Source of the DNA: Nocardiopsis terrae
GTDB taxonomy: Bacteria; Actinomycetota; Actinomycetes; Streptosporangiales; Streptosporangiaceae
Direction of reading: 5' to 3'
Assembly: GCF_014651695.1 (NCBI RefSeq)
Contig: NZ_BMXJ01000005.1
Location: forward strand, 124,001-188,000
Length of the DNA stretch: 64,000 bases
A program made the translations under genes and the position numbers. The notes below the pieces were generated by a model. It was not told the DNA's origin and made no database searches. It saw only the letters and a list, made by a program, of their open reading frames with translations. This document shows positions 1 through 8,794 of the stretch, piece by piece (the first letter of the stretch is position 1; each line of letters starts with the position of its first letter).

Positions 1-1
1 G

Positions 2-526
2 GTCACCGAGGACACCCGCGACGGGCAGAACGTTCCGTTGGCCCTACGAGGGCCTGGTGAACTCCTGGGAGAAGTAGGGGTGCTCCTCGATCAGCCGAGA
101 ACCGCCTCCGTATGGGCAGTGACCAGGTGTGTGGGACACAGCATCCCTTCTTCCACCTTCCTCTCCCTGGTGGAACGGAACCGCCTGACCGGGGCCCTGC
201 ACCGCTTCTCTCTGAACCGCTCACTCGAGAAGGAGGCACACCTCCAAAGCCTCCGGCGCGACTCGACGGAGGCGCGCATGGCACGCTTCCTCGCCCACCT
301 CGCACGTGAAGTGGGCGAGATCAGAGGCCGGAGCACCACCATCCACCTGGGGATGGACCGAGCGGAGCTGGGCCTCATGCTCCGCATGAGCCGAGCGACC
401 GCAATCGAGTCTCTGGGGCACCTCAAAGCACTCGAACTCATCAAATGCGGACGAAAACACATCGAAGTGCCAGATATTGACACACTTGACCTCTACACAA
501 CCAGGGAATTGCGCGATGTGATCTGA
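2..526 (+). CDS. Crp/Fnr-family transcriptional regulator, 5' truncated
   Basis: The reading frame is open from base 2, so the N-terminus lies outside the window. What remains is the end of a cyclic-nucleotide-binding beta barrel (ELLGEVGVL, then RTASVWAVT, which matches the phosphate-binding-cassette region of CAP-like domains), a long dimerisation helix, and a C-terminal winged HTH with the typical LGLMLRMSRATAIESLGHL recognition segment. Such proteins sense a small ligand, often cAMP, and bind promoter DNA as dimers. The ligand here cannot be read from the fragment. The gene lies 94 bp upstream of a nucleotidyl-cyclase-like gene on the same strand, which may mean a shared signal. The family is clear; the target and ligand are not. 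Confidence 0.8.
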   Translation, partial: VTEDTRDGQNVPLALRGPGELLGEVGVLLDQPRTASVWAVTRCVGHSIPSSTFLSLVERNRLTGALHRFSLNRSLEKEAHLQSLRRDSTEARMARFLAHLAREVGEIRGRSTTIHLGMDRAELGLMLRMSRATAIESLGHLKALELIKCGRKHIEVPDIDTLDLYTTRELRDVI

Positions 527-620
527 CCCACGGCCCAGCGTCCAGAATCAGACGATAACCCTGCGGGGTCCGAACGATGCTTTGAACATGAACGAAATCA
601 GCATGTTCGGAGGGGGAGCG

Positions 621-1394
621 ATGTCGCTCTGGAACTCCCAGAAACTGAACCCCTACCGTGCCGTGGTCGCGGTGGACGCCCGGGATTTCAGTTCCCTCGA
701 CAGCGACGGCATGGCAGTGGTGAACGAGGACGTCCTGCTCCTCCTGAGCAAGGCCATGTCCGCTGTCGGGCTCGATTCCTGGGAGGAACGCTACTTTGGC
801 CAGCACACCGGTGACGGATACGTGGCGGGTGTCGGCCCGGAACACCTGCCAGCGCTGGTGAGCTGCCTTCCCCGTGCGCTGAACGACATGCTCCGGGGCC
901 ACCCGCGCCCTGACGGCCGACCGCTCCAACTTCGCCTCAGCGTGCATGTCGGACCGCTCCCCGACAGCGGTATCGGAGACCCCATGGTGGAGACGCACCG
1001 ATTGCTGGACGACGACCGGCTTCGAGGTCTACTCGCCCGCGCCACCCCGGAACTGACCTCGCTGGCCATGATCGTCTCCGAACGGGCCTACGAGGACGTC
1101 TTCCGTAGTGGCGGTGCCACCAACGGAGCCAGGGCGGAGGAGTTCGCCCACTGCCTGGTGCGGGTGAAGTCCTTCGAGAAGCCCGCCTGGGTGCACGTCC
1201 CCGGACTCGACTGGGGTCTGGCCGACCCGGAACTTCTACTCACCGAGCAGGCGCACACCGATGCGCCCTCGGAGCAGGCGGAGTCCTATCAGCTCTCGGC
1301 CTCCAAGTTCAGTGCCAGGGGCAACGGCACCATCGTCCAGACCGAGCACTTCACCAACCACAGCATCAACAACCACGCCGGAGGCGGGCGATGA
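621..1394 (+). CDS. nucleotidyl cyclase-like domain protein with Gly/Asn-rich tail
   Basis: The 257-aa product starts with the VVAVDARDFSS strand and has HTGDGYVAG followed by LRLSVHVGP. These are positions where class III nucleotidyl cyclases carry their two metal-binding aspartates and core strands, so a cyclase-like fold is likely. Catalytic competence and base specificity are not shown. The last 30 residues are low complexity and rich in Asn, Gly and His (GNGTIVQTEHFTNHSINNH), like short amyloid or adaptor motifs attached to bacterial signalling proteins. I chose ATG 621 because a strong GGAGG stands 7 bp upstream; ATG 588 and 603 are in frame but poorly placed. The stop overlaps the next start (ATGA), so the genes are coupled. 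Cyclase-like proteins of this type recur in actinobacterial STAND/conflict operons. Confidence 0.55.
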   Translation: MSLWNSQKLNPYRAVVAVDARDFSSLDSDGMAVVNEDVLLLLSKAMSAVGLDSWEERYFGQHTGDGYVAGVGPEHLPALVSCLPRALNDMLRGHPRPDGRPLQLRLSVHVGPLPDSGIGDPMVETHRLLDDDRLRGLLARATPELTSLAMIVSERAYEDVFRSGGATNGARAEEFAHCLVRVKSFEKPAWVHVPGLDWGLADPELLLTEQAHTDAPSEQAESYQLSASKFSARGNGTIVQTEHFTNHSINNHAGGGR

Positions 1395-3274
1395 TCGAGA
1401 ACAGGATGGAAGTGCACCCCGGAGCAACAGGCGTCCAGGCCGGCGACGCACACTTCTACGGTGAGCAGTACATCGCTCCCGAGGTTGTCCCGCAGGACGA
1501 CCTGAGAGCTTCGGGCCCCGATTTCATCGAACCCAGCGAGACAGCGCAGTGGCACGAGGCCCAAACCGCGCTGCGGCGCCACGGCCTCGTCGTGCTGGTG
1601 GATGCGATCGGCAGCGGCCGTGAAATCCTGGGGCTGCGTCTCCTGCAGACAGTGGTCCGGCCGAGCAGCCTCTATCGTTTGGACCCTGACTGGTCGAAAC
1701 CCAAGACCAGGTATCTTCCGCAGCGTCCGGGGCAGGGAGGCATTCTGGACCTGTCCTTCGCCACCTTGGAGTTGCCGGACGAAGACTTCGGGCGACACTT
1801 GATCGACTACGGAGCAGAGAGCCTCCAGCGCGGACAGTACACCGTGGTCCTCTCAACACCTCAGCTCTGGGAAGGCTCCCTGGCCCGCACGACCCAAAAG
1901 GTCACGTTCCAGTTCGGCAGCCCTGACCCCACGACACTCATCACGCAGGACCTCAAGCGCCGCAATCGTGGGGAGCGAGTCGACTGGTTGTCCGAGCGTG
2001 GCGTCGCTGCGATCATCTCGTCCCGGCCGCGACCGTCGGACGCCCTTCGGCTCTCCGAAATCATCTCCGATTCCTCGGACAAGGAGGACCTGGCGGCAAA
2101 GCTGGGTGAGTTCACCGGGTGGCGCGAGTACATCGAGGACAGACTGCTCTACCCGGCGGAGATCAAGCACGCACCGGACCCGCTCACCACCCGTACTGTG
2201 CTCTGGTCGACGGCCCTGCTCGACAGGGCCCCGGACCGAGCCGTGGTAGCCAGCTCCAACCTCTTTCTCCAGCACCTGGGGGTAAAGCGAACTCCCGCTG
2301 TGCTGGCCCAGGAACCGACCCTGGGGAAGAAGATGCAGGCTGCGCACGTGCCCCACGAGAACGGGGCGGTGAATCTCAGCAAAGACCACGCGAAGTTGGA
2401 TCTGGCTGTACTCCGCCATCTCCTGAAGGAGTTCCCGGAGATTCGGGATCAGGTCCTGGACTGGATCGAAGAGGTGTTCACACTCGGGATCCTGCCCAAG
2501 GGCGACGTCAAACAGGCAATGGAACGAGTCGTCCACCTGGCATGCGAGCACACCGAAACAGAACTGTTGCGCACAATCACCACGGACCTGTCCGAAGCAC
2601 GGCGCTCCATCGCGATTCAGGTATTGACGGAGGCGGCGCTCAGCTCCGGGCACGGAGCCTACGTGCGCAACCAACTGTATCGCTGGGTCAAGGGAAAGCC
2701 GAGCAAGAACGTTCTGTCCCTTGTCACCGGCATCTGCGGAGGTGAACTGGGTACTCGCAGGCCGGAGATCGCGCTCATCCGGCTCAGGCTGATTGCCGAG
2801 AACGACCAGCACGATTCGACCGAGTTGGCCAAGGCCCTGGCCAACCTGGCCAGGACCGAGTCCGACCTGGTTTTCAGCACTCTGCGTTCCTGGCTTTCGA
2901 AGGCAGAGCTCCAAGCTGCGGGCCGCGCTGCATTCCTGTCCCTGGCCGGCAGTTCCGCGGGACGAACTCTCCTTCTCGGGCCGAACGGGGAACGCTTGCA
3001 TTCGGCCGAGGACCGGACCTGGCTCGTGCAGACCTGGAGCAGGGCAGTGGAGGGGCACGACCTGCAGTCACCCGCGGGTCGCGCTTTCGCGGAGTGGTCG
3101 GAGCTGGTCAGCCAGGGCGAGCTTCCCGCGGAGACCCAACAGTTGCTGGCTGAGGTGTTCAGGCGCGAACAGGATTCGATGATGTACCAGTACATCGCGA
3201 AGGACACGCCAGGGAGTCGAGGCCTGCTGAAGTTCATCACGGCCACCCCGAACGGGGAGGCCCTGTCCGAGTGA
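1391..3274 (+). CDS. STAND-like P-loop protein with degenerate Walker A
   Basis: This is a 627-aa protein. Residues 8-28 hold a Gly-rich segment (GATGVQAGDAHFYGEQYI) resembling RHIM/amyloid-type signalling motifs that precede NLR-like proteins. Around residue 65 the LVVLVDAIGSGREILGLRLL segment lines up with the P-loop of actinobacterial STAND-type proteins (usually GxPGSGR/KT), but the Lys and Thr are gone. A Walker-B-like GILDLS strand follows near residue 117. The rest is a long alpha-helical region compatible with HEAT/TPR-like repeats. It overlaps the cyclase gene upstream by 4 bp and the next gene by 4 bp, so the three form one operon. I infer a sensor or scaffold role in a conflict system; NTP hydrolysis is doubtful. 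Confidence 0.5.
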   Translation: MIENRMEVHPGATGVQAGDAHFYGEQYIAPEVVPQDDLRASGPDFIEPSETAQWHEAQTALRRHGLVVLVDAIGSGREILGLRLLQTVVRPSSLYRLDPDWSKPKTRYLPQRPGQGGILDLSFATLELPDEDFGRHLIDYGAESLQRGQYTVVLSTPQLWEGSLARTTQKVTFQFGSPDPTTLITQDLKRRNRGERVDWLSERGVAAIISSRPRPSDALRLSEIISDSSDKEDLAAKLGEFTGWREYIEDRLLYPAEIKHAPDPLTTRTVLWSTALLDRAPDRAVVASSNLFLQHLGVKRTPAVLAQEPTLGKKMQAAHVPHENGAVNLSKDHAKLDLAVLRHLLKEFPEIRDQVLDWIEEVFTLGILPKGDVKQAMERVVHLACEHTETELLRTITTDLSEARRSIAIQVLTEAALSSGHGAYVRNQLYRWVKGKPSKNVLSLVTGICGGELGTRRPEIALIRLRLIAENDQHDSTELAKALANLARTESDLVFSTLRSWLSKAELQAAGRAAFLSLAGSSAGRTLLLGPNGERLHSAEDRTWLVQTWSRAVEGHDLQSPAGRAFAEWSELVSQGELPAETQQLLAEVFRREQDSMMYQYIAKDTPGSRGLLKFITATPNGEALSE

Positions 3275-4002
3275 CCGCATTCCGAAATCGTCGGCAAGGA
3301 CGGGTGCGCCTGAGTTCCGCGCTGCCTTCGGGGGTTCCCGGTGTGGACCTCCGTATGCGCGGAACCGGCTGGTACCGCTGCGGTACGCACAAGCTATCCC
3401 GGTCCGAACGGGCGGTGGCCCGCGCCGCGACCATTGTCGCCGTGCAGGGGATCGCAGAGCGGGTCGAGCATCGTTCGTTCCCTGACATCGACCGCGATCT
3501 ACAGGAGAGGGTGACTCTGGCATTGGCCTCCTGGCAGCGGGCCCTGCCCACGATCCACCCTGACCTGAGCGTCTGCGCACGAGTGCGGCTACACCTCAGC
3601 ACGGCGGGCAGGAAACAACTGGCGGAGTACACTACCGAGCGCCGCCGCGCGCACATCGAACGTGCGGTGCTCAGTGACCGAGCCGCACACCTGCGCAGAC
3701 ATGTCCTCCAGGACGCGGACACCGCACGTGCGTGGTGGTTGGAGCGGCAGGGCGGTTCGATCGGGTCCTGGGAACAGTTCAACAGCATCATCCTCCCCCT
3801 GGTGCAAAAGCAGGACGATCCACAGAGCAGGTACACGCGAGCCGCTTCCCTCTTCTCCTCGCTCATCGAGCGAATGGAGACTGACGAGACTCGGTTCCAG
3901 GCCTTCCTCAACCTGGCTCGCGCTCTTGTCGACCAGATGAACTGGCAGGACCTGGTCAACGAGCCGGACGAACCCCCCGACCACAACTCCGACTCCGGGT
4001 GA
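3271..4002 (+). CDS. hypothetical protein, third gene of the cyclase/STAND operon
   Basis: I do not recognise this family. The GTG start sits inside the previous stop (GTGA), so translation is coupled. The 243-aa product is mixed alpha/beta at the N-terminus, then mostly charged helix: residues 100-160 have dense Arg/Glu/Ala with a coiled-coil look (ERRRAHIERAVLSDRAAHL). The C-terminus is acidic and proline-rich (EPDEPPDHNSDSG). No membrane segment or signal peptide is visible. The helix-rich layout after a beta N-terminus loosely recalls SPFH-type proteins, but there is no convincing motif. Its position suggests an accessory role to the STAND-like protein. Confidence 0.6.
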   Translation: MTAFRNRRQGRVRLSSALPSGVPGVDLRMRGTGWYRCGTHKLSRSERAVARAATIVAVQGIAERVEHRSFPDIDRDLQERVTLALASWQRALPTIHPDLSVCARVRLHLSTAGRKQLAEYTTERRRAHIERAVLSDRAAHLRRHVLQDADTARAWWLERQGGSIGSWEQFNSIILPLVQKQDDPQSRYTRAASLFSSLIERMETDETRFQAFLNLARALVDQMNWQDLVNEPDEPPDHNSDSG

Positions 4003-4012
4003 CGGTTTCAAT

Positions 4013-4044
4013 ATCCGTGCGTCTCACCGATTAACGCAACGGAT
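4013..4044. terminator. candidate bidirectional terminator hairpin
   Basis: An inverted repeat lies between two convergent genes: ATCCGTGCG at 4013-4021 pairs with CGCAACGGAT at 4035-4044, with one bulged base and a 13-nt loop. Its place between the ends of the plus-strand operon and the minus-strand kinase fits a shared terminator. There is no clear U-tract. Confidence 0.4.
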
Positions 4045-4072
4045 GGGTCCGCAACCCTGGGTTCTTCGAGTC

Positions 4073-5680
4073 TCACGGTGTGAACATCTCGACGATCCGG
4101 GTAATGCGGCCCACGCCGTTGACGTTGACGGTGTAGGTCACTTCGGCGACGAGCCAGATATTGCGCGGATCCGCGTCGTCACGCGACAGCTGCTCTTCGA
4201 AGTGGCTCATGATGTCCTCCGGTTTAGCGGGTGTGGTGCCGAACCCGTGGGGGTCGAGCCCACCCGCTGTGTCCTGGCAGAAGACCCAGGCACACAGCAC
4301 TTCGGCGTCGTCGGTGATCCTCGCCCACAGTGGGTCGAACTCGTAGAGGTCAACACCGGGTTCACCACTGATCGGGTCGATGTTGTCCGGGTCGCCTTCG
4401 GGGTCATAGGGGTGAAGGCCGATGACGAACCCACCCTCAGGCCGAATCCGGCTGATATCCAGGGGTTCCGCCCCCGGGCCGATCCGAGCCTGCGCCACGA
4501 TGTACTCGGGGTTGCCCACTTCGCTCTCCGGCATGTCCTCCTCGACCTGCGTGCCGCTCTGGCCTTCCGGGCCTGTGGGGTCACCGTCCAGAGCAGCCCG
4601 ACGTTCCGTTCCCAACCACCAGGCGGTGGACACCACCAGGACCAGGAGCGCTATCGCCCCTGCCGCGAGTGCGAGGGGACGTCCGCTACGGGCTCGTCCG
4701 CGTGCCGTCGTGCCCGAAGGGGGCACAGCCTCGTACAGCCGCGTGGGTGCGTCGGAGATCAAGGGCCACTGGTTGCCGATCACACGGGTGAGGATTTCCG
4801 TGGGCTGTTCCAGGACATCTGTGTCACAGCCCATCTGCAAACCCGCCACTGTGGTGAGCAGCTCTGCCGCCGTGGGGCGACCGTCAGCGTCCTTGGACAG
4901 TGCCCGCCTCACCACGTCGGCCAGCGGGCCATCGAACCCAGCCAGATCCGGCTCCTCTCGCAGGACCCGGAAGGCGACGGCATCAGGAGCACCGGTACCG
5001 AACGGCGGTCGGCCCGTGGCGGCGAACGCCACCAGACACCCCCAGGCGAACACGTCGTCCGTGTAGGTGGGCGGCAATCCTCGGTAGTGCTGCGGGCTGA
5101 TCCAGCCCGCGGTACCCACCAGGGAACCGGTTCGGGTCAACGCGGTCTCGTCGACGGCACGGGCGATACCGAAATCGAGCACCCTTGGCCCATCAGACGA
5201 GAGGATCACGTTGGCCGGTTTGAGGTCGCGGTGGGCGACTCCGTGCTCGTGGATACGGCTGAGGGCCTCGGCCACACCCAGCGCGAGACCGTTCACCGTG
5301 GAAGGGTCCAGCGGCCCCTCCCACCTGACATGGTCAGCAAGGGTGGGCCCTTGGATCAGGGGCGTGACGAGCCATGGACGGAGGGCCCGGACATCGGCGT
5401 CCAGAACCGGGACCACGCAGGTACCACCGACTCTCCTGAGCAGGTCGACCTCGCGAGCGAAGCGTGCGCGGAACTCGGGGTTCGCCGCGAGTTCAGCGTG
5501 CACGGTCTTGATCGCCACCGCACCGCCGTTCGGAGCGATACCGGCGTACACCACCCCCATACCACCAGCGCCCAATCTCGCCACCAGCCGATACGGCCCA
5601 ATGCTTCGTGGAGCGTTGGGGGACAGTTCTGTTGCGGTCGCAGGTAGTCGCAACTGAAGAACGGTGCTCTGGTCCGTCAT
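4073..5680 (-). CDS. membrane-anchored Ser/Thr protein kinase
   Basis: This is a Hanks-type kinase of 535 aa. The kinase domain is at about residues 28-285: Gly loop GAGGMGVVY (38-45), invariant Lys58, HRDLKPAN (150-157) and DFG (169-171). The activation segment ends in SPQ (195-197) where APE is usual. A linker leads to one transmembrane segment at about 335-357. The extracytoplasmic C-terminus (about 175 aa) is acidic and has no PASTA repeats; it contains the paired Cys of LCAWVFCQD and may be a sensor. The expected role is phosphorylation of cytoplasmic targets in response to an outside or envelope signal. The gene is monocistronic, convergent with the cyclase/STAND operon and divergent from the 373-aa gene. 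The kinase call is firm; substrate and ligand are unknown. Confidence 0.92.
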   Translation of the reverse strand: MTDQSTVLQLRLPATATELSPNAPRSIGPYRLVARLGAGGMGVVYAGIAPNGGAVAIKTVHAELAANPEFRARFAREVDLLRRVGGTCVVPVLDADVRALRPWLVTPLIQGPTLADHVRWEGPLDPSTVNGLALGVAEALSRIHEHGVAHRDLKPANVILSSDGPRVLDFGIARAVDETALTRTGSLVGTAGWISPQHYRGLPPTYTDDVFAWGCLVAFAATGRPPFGTGAPDAVAFRVLREEPDLAGFDGPLADVVRRALSKDADGRPTAAELLTTVAGLQMGCDTDVLEQPTEILTRVIGNQWPLISDAPTRLYEAVPPSGTTARGRARSGRPLALAAGAIALLVLVVSTAWWLGTERRAALDGDPTGPEGQSGTQVEEDMPESEVGNPEYIVAQARIGPGAEPLDISRIRPEGGFVIGLHPYDPEGDPDNIDPISGEPGVDLYEFDPLWARITDDAEVLCAWVFCQDTAGGLDPHGFGTTPAKPEDIMSHFEEQLSRDDADPRNIWLVAEVTYTVNVNGVGRITRIVEMFTP

Positions 5681-5852
5681 TTCCTTTTGTGTCCGGTTCG
5701 CTCAGGGGGTGTCGACGCGACGCCAACGCTAACAGCCACCGTTGTCCCGAGCACCGTGATCCCGGTACCGGCGCTCGGGTGTGGGCAGCCGAATTGAGCC
5801 GTTGTGTTCGTGTCTGGTGTACTTCTCCGGACACCCTCTCCGGAAAGGTCCC

Positions 5853-6974
5853 ATGCAGACCTACATGCCCTCACGTCCGGGTCGAGACCGTGCGCTCTGG
5901 TTCTCCCAGGTCTGCACCGGCATCCTCGGGGACACGGCGGACCACCCCGCCATGCTTACCGAAGGCTTCAGAACCGACCTCGGGGACGTACATCTCCTGC
6001 GTGGCGTGATTGTGGCCAGGATCGGCCAACTTCTCCTGAAAGGTGATCCGCCGTCTTCGGTCGCGGAGTGGGTGCGCTCCAGCGAAGTTTTCCGGGCCCC
6101 ACCTCCGACCCAGAAATCAACGGAGGCACTGGTCCGTCATGTCCAAGGACGTATCGCTGGAGGCGGGCTCTGGGACGGGACCAACCCATGGCAGCTGGAG
6201 GTTCGGTTGTGGGACCTCGAAGGCCTTTCAGAAGCGCTCCTGGAGTACTGGGCTACCCAACGCAGCGCTGTCGTGCCCCTTCAACGGCTGCGCCATGAAC
6301 TTTCCGGTTGCTGGGGTGTCGAAGACTCTCGGATCCTCGACAGGACACCGGGCGATCTCACGAACTACGAACGTTCCCTGGCAGCAATGCCTCATGGAGA
6401 CCGGATGTTCGCCAACGAGTGTCTCAACGTGTACATGTTTTACCTGCCACGGAACTCCCGCCTCCGTTTGGAGGAGACCGGGCCCGGAACCTGGGGGCCG
6501 TTTCCCTGGTGGTCGGTGGTCGTCGAAGGTCCCCAGCAGGTGGAATCGGCTCAGAAGGTCCTGGCACGGCGAAACCATCCGTTGACTTGCCACGTTCCCG
6601 AGTCCAAGGCCGCGCCATTGGTCCTTTCTCTGGACGCGCCGATGCTGGCCTCGACCAGGGTGGTATCGGAGTTCTGGTTCTACCCGCGCCTGGCACGTGA
6701 ACTGTGCCAGTTACTGATCATCGCGCACCGCGGTTCGATCGCCGTCGAGTTCTGCGAGCGATCCACAGAAGATGAATGGGAAGACGACCTGACCTCCTTG
6801 GGTGTCTATCTCCTCGATCTATCCACCGAGCAGGCGCGCGTCATCGAGTCTTGGGCGACCGGGCGTCTGTGCGAACTCCTACCAACGCCCCCTGTCGAAC
6901 CAGGCGAGCCCATGTCTCTGGTCTTGCCCCAGTTCCTGACTACCTCGAAGGACATCGACCCCTGGGACCTGTAA
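5853..6974 (+). CDS. hypothetical protein
   Basis: The family is not recognised. The preferred start is ATG 5853 because GGAAAGG lies 4 bp upstream; an in-frame ATG at 5781 has no such site. The 373-aa product is soluble, rich in Trp and aromatic residues, and appears alpha/beta throughout. It has no transmembrane segment, signal peptide or zinc motif. It stands between two Ser/Thr kinase genes, divergent from the first and 116 bp upstream of the second on the same strand. It could be a kinase substrate or partner, but that rests only on position. Confidence 0.6.
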   Translation: MQTYMPSRPGRDRALWFSQVCTGILGDTADHPAMLTEGFRTDLGDVHLLRGVIVARIGQLLLKGDPPSSVAEWVRSSEVFRAPPPTQKSTEALVRHVQGRIAGGGLWDGTNPWQLEVRLWDLEGLSEALLEYWATQRSAVVPLQRLRHELSGCWGVEDSRILDRTPGDLTNYERSLAAMPHGDRMFANECLNVYMFYLPRNSRLRLEETGPGTWGPFPWWSVVVEGPQQVESAQKVLARRNHPLTCHVPESKAAPLVLSLDAPMLASTRVVSEFWFYPRLARELCQLLIIAHRGSIAVEFCERSTEDEWEDDLTSLGVYLLDLSTEQARVIESWATGRLCELLPTPPVEPGEPMSLVLPQFLTTSKDIDPWDL

Positions 6975-7090
6975 CCACTCCTGGTTCAACACCTGACAGC
7001 TCTCAGCGAGGCGCCCCCACATAGGATCTGTTTCGGAAACGGAGTCAACGGCCGCCCCCTTCCGTGTCCCCGACCCTGGAAAGGCATCCC

Positions 7091-8794
7091 GTGACCAATC
7101 TCCCTGCCTGGTTGCCCCGCGAAGTCGGTGGTTATCACCTGTCCGACCACCTGGGAAGTGGTGGTTTCGGGGATGTCTACCGCGGTGTGGGTGAGTCCGG
7201 TCAACAGGCTGCGATCAAGTTCCTGCATGCCCGGTTCACCCAGGACGGCGACGTCCGGCGGCGTTTTACCCGGGAGATCGAGCAGCTGCGCAAGGTTAGC
7301 CCCTTCTGCATCGCCCCCGTCCTGGACGCGAACCCAGACAGTCAGACCCCGTGGATCGCGACCGAGTACATCAACGGCCCCACACTGCGAGAGGCTGTGC
7401 GCGAGAACGGGCCCCACGGCGGCGCCGAACTTCAGCGTCTGGCGGTGAACACGGCTGTTGCGCTCACCGCCATCCATGCCGCCGGAGTGCTCCACCGAGA
7501 CCTGAAACCCGAGAACATCCTTCTCGCCCCGGATGGCCCCCGCGTCATTGATTTCGGCATCTCCCGCGCTTTGGAATCAATCTCTGTGATCGCCAGCGCC
7601 AAGATGGGCACGCGCGGTTACATGGCGCCCGAGCAGCTGACCGACCTCACCCTGACCCCGGCGGTGGACATCTTCGCCTGGGGAGCTCTGATCACCTTCG
7701 CCGCGACCGGCAAGGAAGCCTACCCAGCTCATAACGAAGCCGCATGGCTCGCGCGGCTTCTGTCTGGAGAACCTGATCTGACGGGTTTGGCCGAGCCGCT
7801 CCTCGAGATCGTCCGCGCTTGTCTGAGCAAGGATCCGAGTCAGCGTCCAACCGCCCAGGAACTCCTGGCCCAGACGACCACGATGTCTCTGCCGATCACC
7901 CGTCAGATTGGGGCGGTCGGGCAGCTCTCCCCCATCCCGCCGACCAAGGTGGCCATGGAGGAGGATGCGGCGGATGACTGGTACGACAGCGATGTGTGGG
8001 GCGACCTGTTCGAACCCACTTCCACGGACGCTGACGGCACGGCAGACACGGAAGTCCCTCTACCAGAGCATTTCCTGGCCCACATCCTGGCCAGAACCGT
8101 GACCGACCTGGTCCGGGCTGGTCTGACGTCGGTCCGTGCCAGCTTGATCGCCGATACTCGCTACCTGTACCTGAAGGACATCGAGCTTCCCGAAGACGTC
8201 AGTTTCGTCCGGGAGCTGGGTTGGGCCGGACTCTCAGCCCCTGAGGGCGGTGGCCTGTTGGTTCAGGTCGAACCGGATCGCTGGCGTCCCACTGATCAGA
8301 TACTCGAGGAAGCAAAAGAACCCGTCCCCCAGGACATCTGGACAGTCGCCACCATTCATGCCGACGAACTACGGCAGGTGGCCGAGGCAGCCTTGGCTGA
8401 GGGTGAGCTGGAGATCGCCGAAGACTTCCTGCTCCAGGCATCCAATGGAGGAGATGCGACCTGTTCACTGATACTCGGCGTGATCCACTCACGCCGCGGT
8501 GACTTTGGGTTCGCGGAATCGCTTCTCCGCGACATTCACGAGTACGACGGACTTCCCGAGGCCGATTACGAACTCGGGTGGCTTCTACTCGTCACCGGCA
8601 GGAGCAGCGAGGCGGTGCAGAGGCTCCAGAACGCCGCTGAGGGCGGGTTCCACCGAGCACTAACGCTTCTTGGCATTCACTGGGATCGCTGGGTGAGGAT
8701 GGAGAACAGAAACAGGACCAGTGGCTGCGCAAGGCCGCCAAGACCGGGGACGCACCCGGCATGCTGCTCTTGTCGTATGAAAAATCATCCCTGA
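7091..8794 (+). CDS. Ser/Thr protein kinase with C-terminal helical repeats, frameshifted near the end
   Basis: A Hanks-type kinase domain spans about residues 14-265: LGSGGFGDVY, Lys43, HRDLKPEN (135-142), DFG (154-156) and APE (179-181). There is no transmembrane helix. After a linker comes a ~100-aa region ending in RWRPTDQIL that resembles a degenerate winged-helix module, then TPR/Sel1-like repeats from about residue 430 (LRQVAEAALAEGELEIAEDF, GLPEADYELGWLLLVTGRS). GTG 7091 is preferred because GGAAAGG lies 6 bp upstream; GTG 7064 has no clear site. From about 8690 the frame reads an implausible tail (NRNRTSGCARPPRPGTHP) while the repeat pattern continues in the -1 frame to 9030, so one base seems lost. 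The N-terminal kinase should be intact. Confidence 0.85.
   Translation: MTNLPAWLPREVGGYHLSDHLGSGGFGDVYRGVGESGQQAAIKFLHARFTQDGDVRRRFTREIEQLRKVSPFCIAPVLDANPDSQTPWIATEYINGPTLREAVRENGPHGGAELQRLAVNTAVALTAIHAAGVLHRDLKPENILLAPDGPRVIDFGISRALESISVIASAKMGTRGYMAPEQLTDLTLTPAVDIFAWGALITFAATGKEAYPAHNEAAWLARLLSGEPDLTGLAEPLLEIVRACLSKDPSQRPTAQELLAQTTTMSLPITRQIGAVGQLSPIPPTKVAMEEDAADDWYDSDVWGDLFEPTSTDADGTADTEVPLPEHFLAHILARTVTDLVRAGLTSVRASLIADTRYLYLKDIELPEDVSFVRELGWAGLSAPEGGGLLVQVEPDRWRPTDQILEEAKEPVPQDIWTVATIHADELRQVAEAALAEGELEIAEDFLLQASNGGDATCSLILGVIHSRRGDFGFAESLLRDIHEYDGLPEADYELGWLLLVTGRSSEAVQRLQNAAEGGFHRALTLLGIHWDRWVRMENRNRTSGCARPPRPGTHPACCSCRMKNHP

Noticed and set aside
4043..5647. A 534-codon plus-strand frame opposite the kinase
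   Set aside because: The minus-strand frame has all kinase motifs; this one has none.
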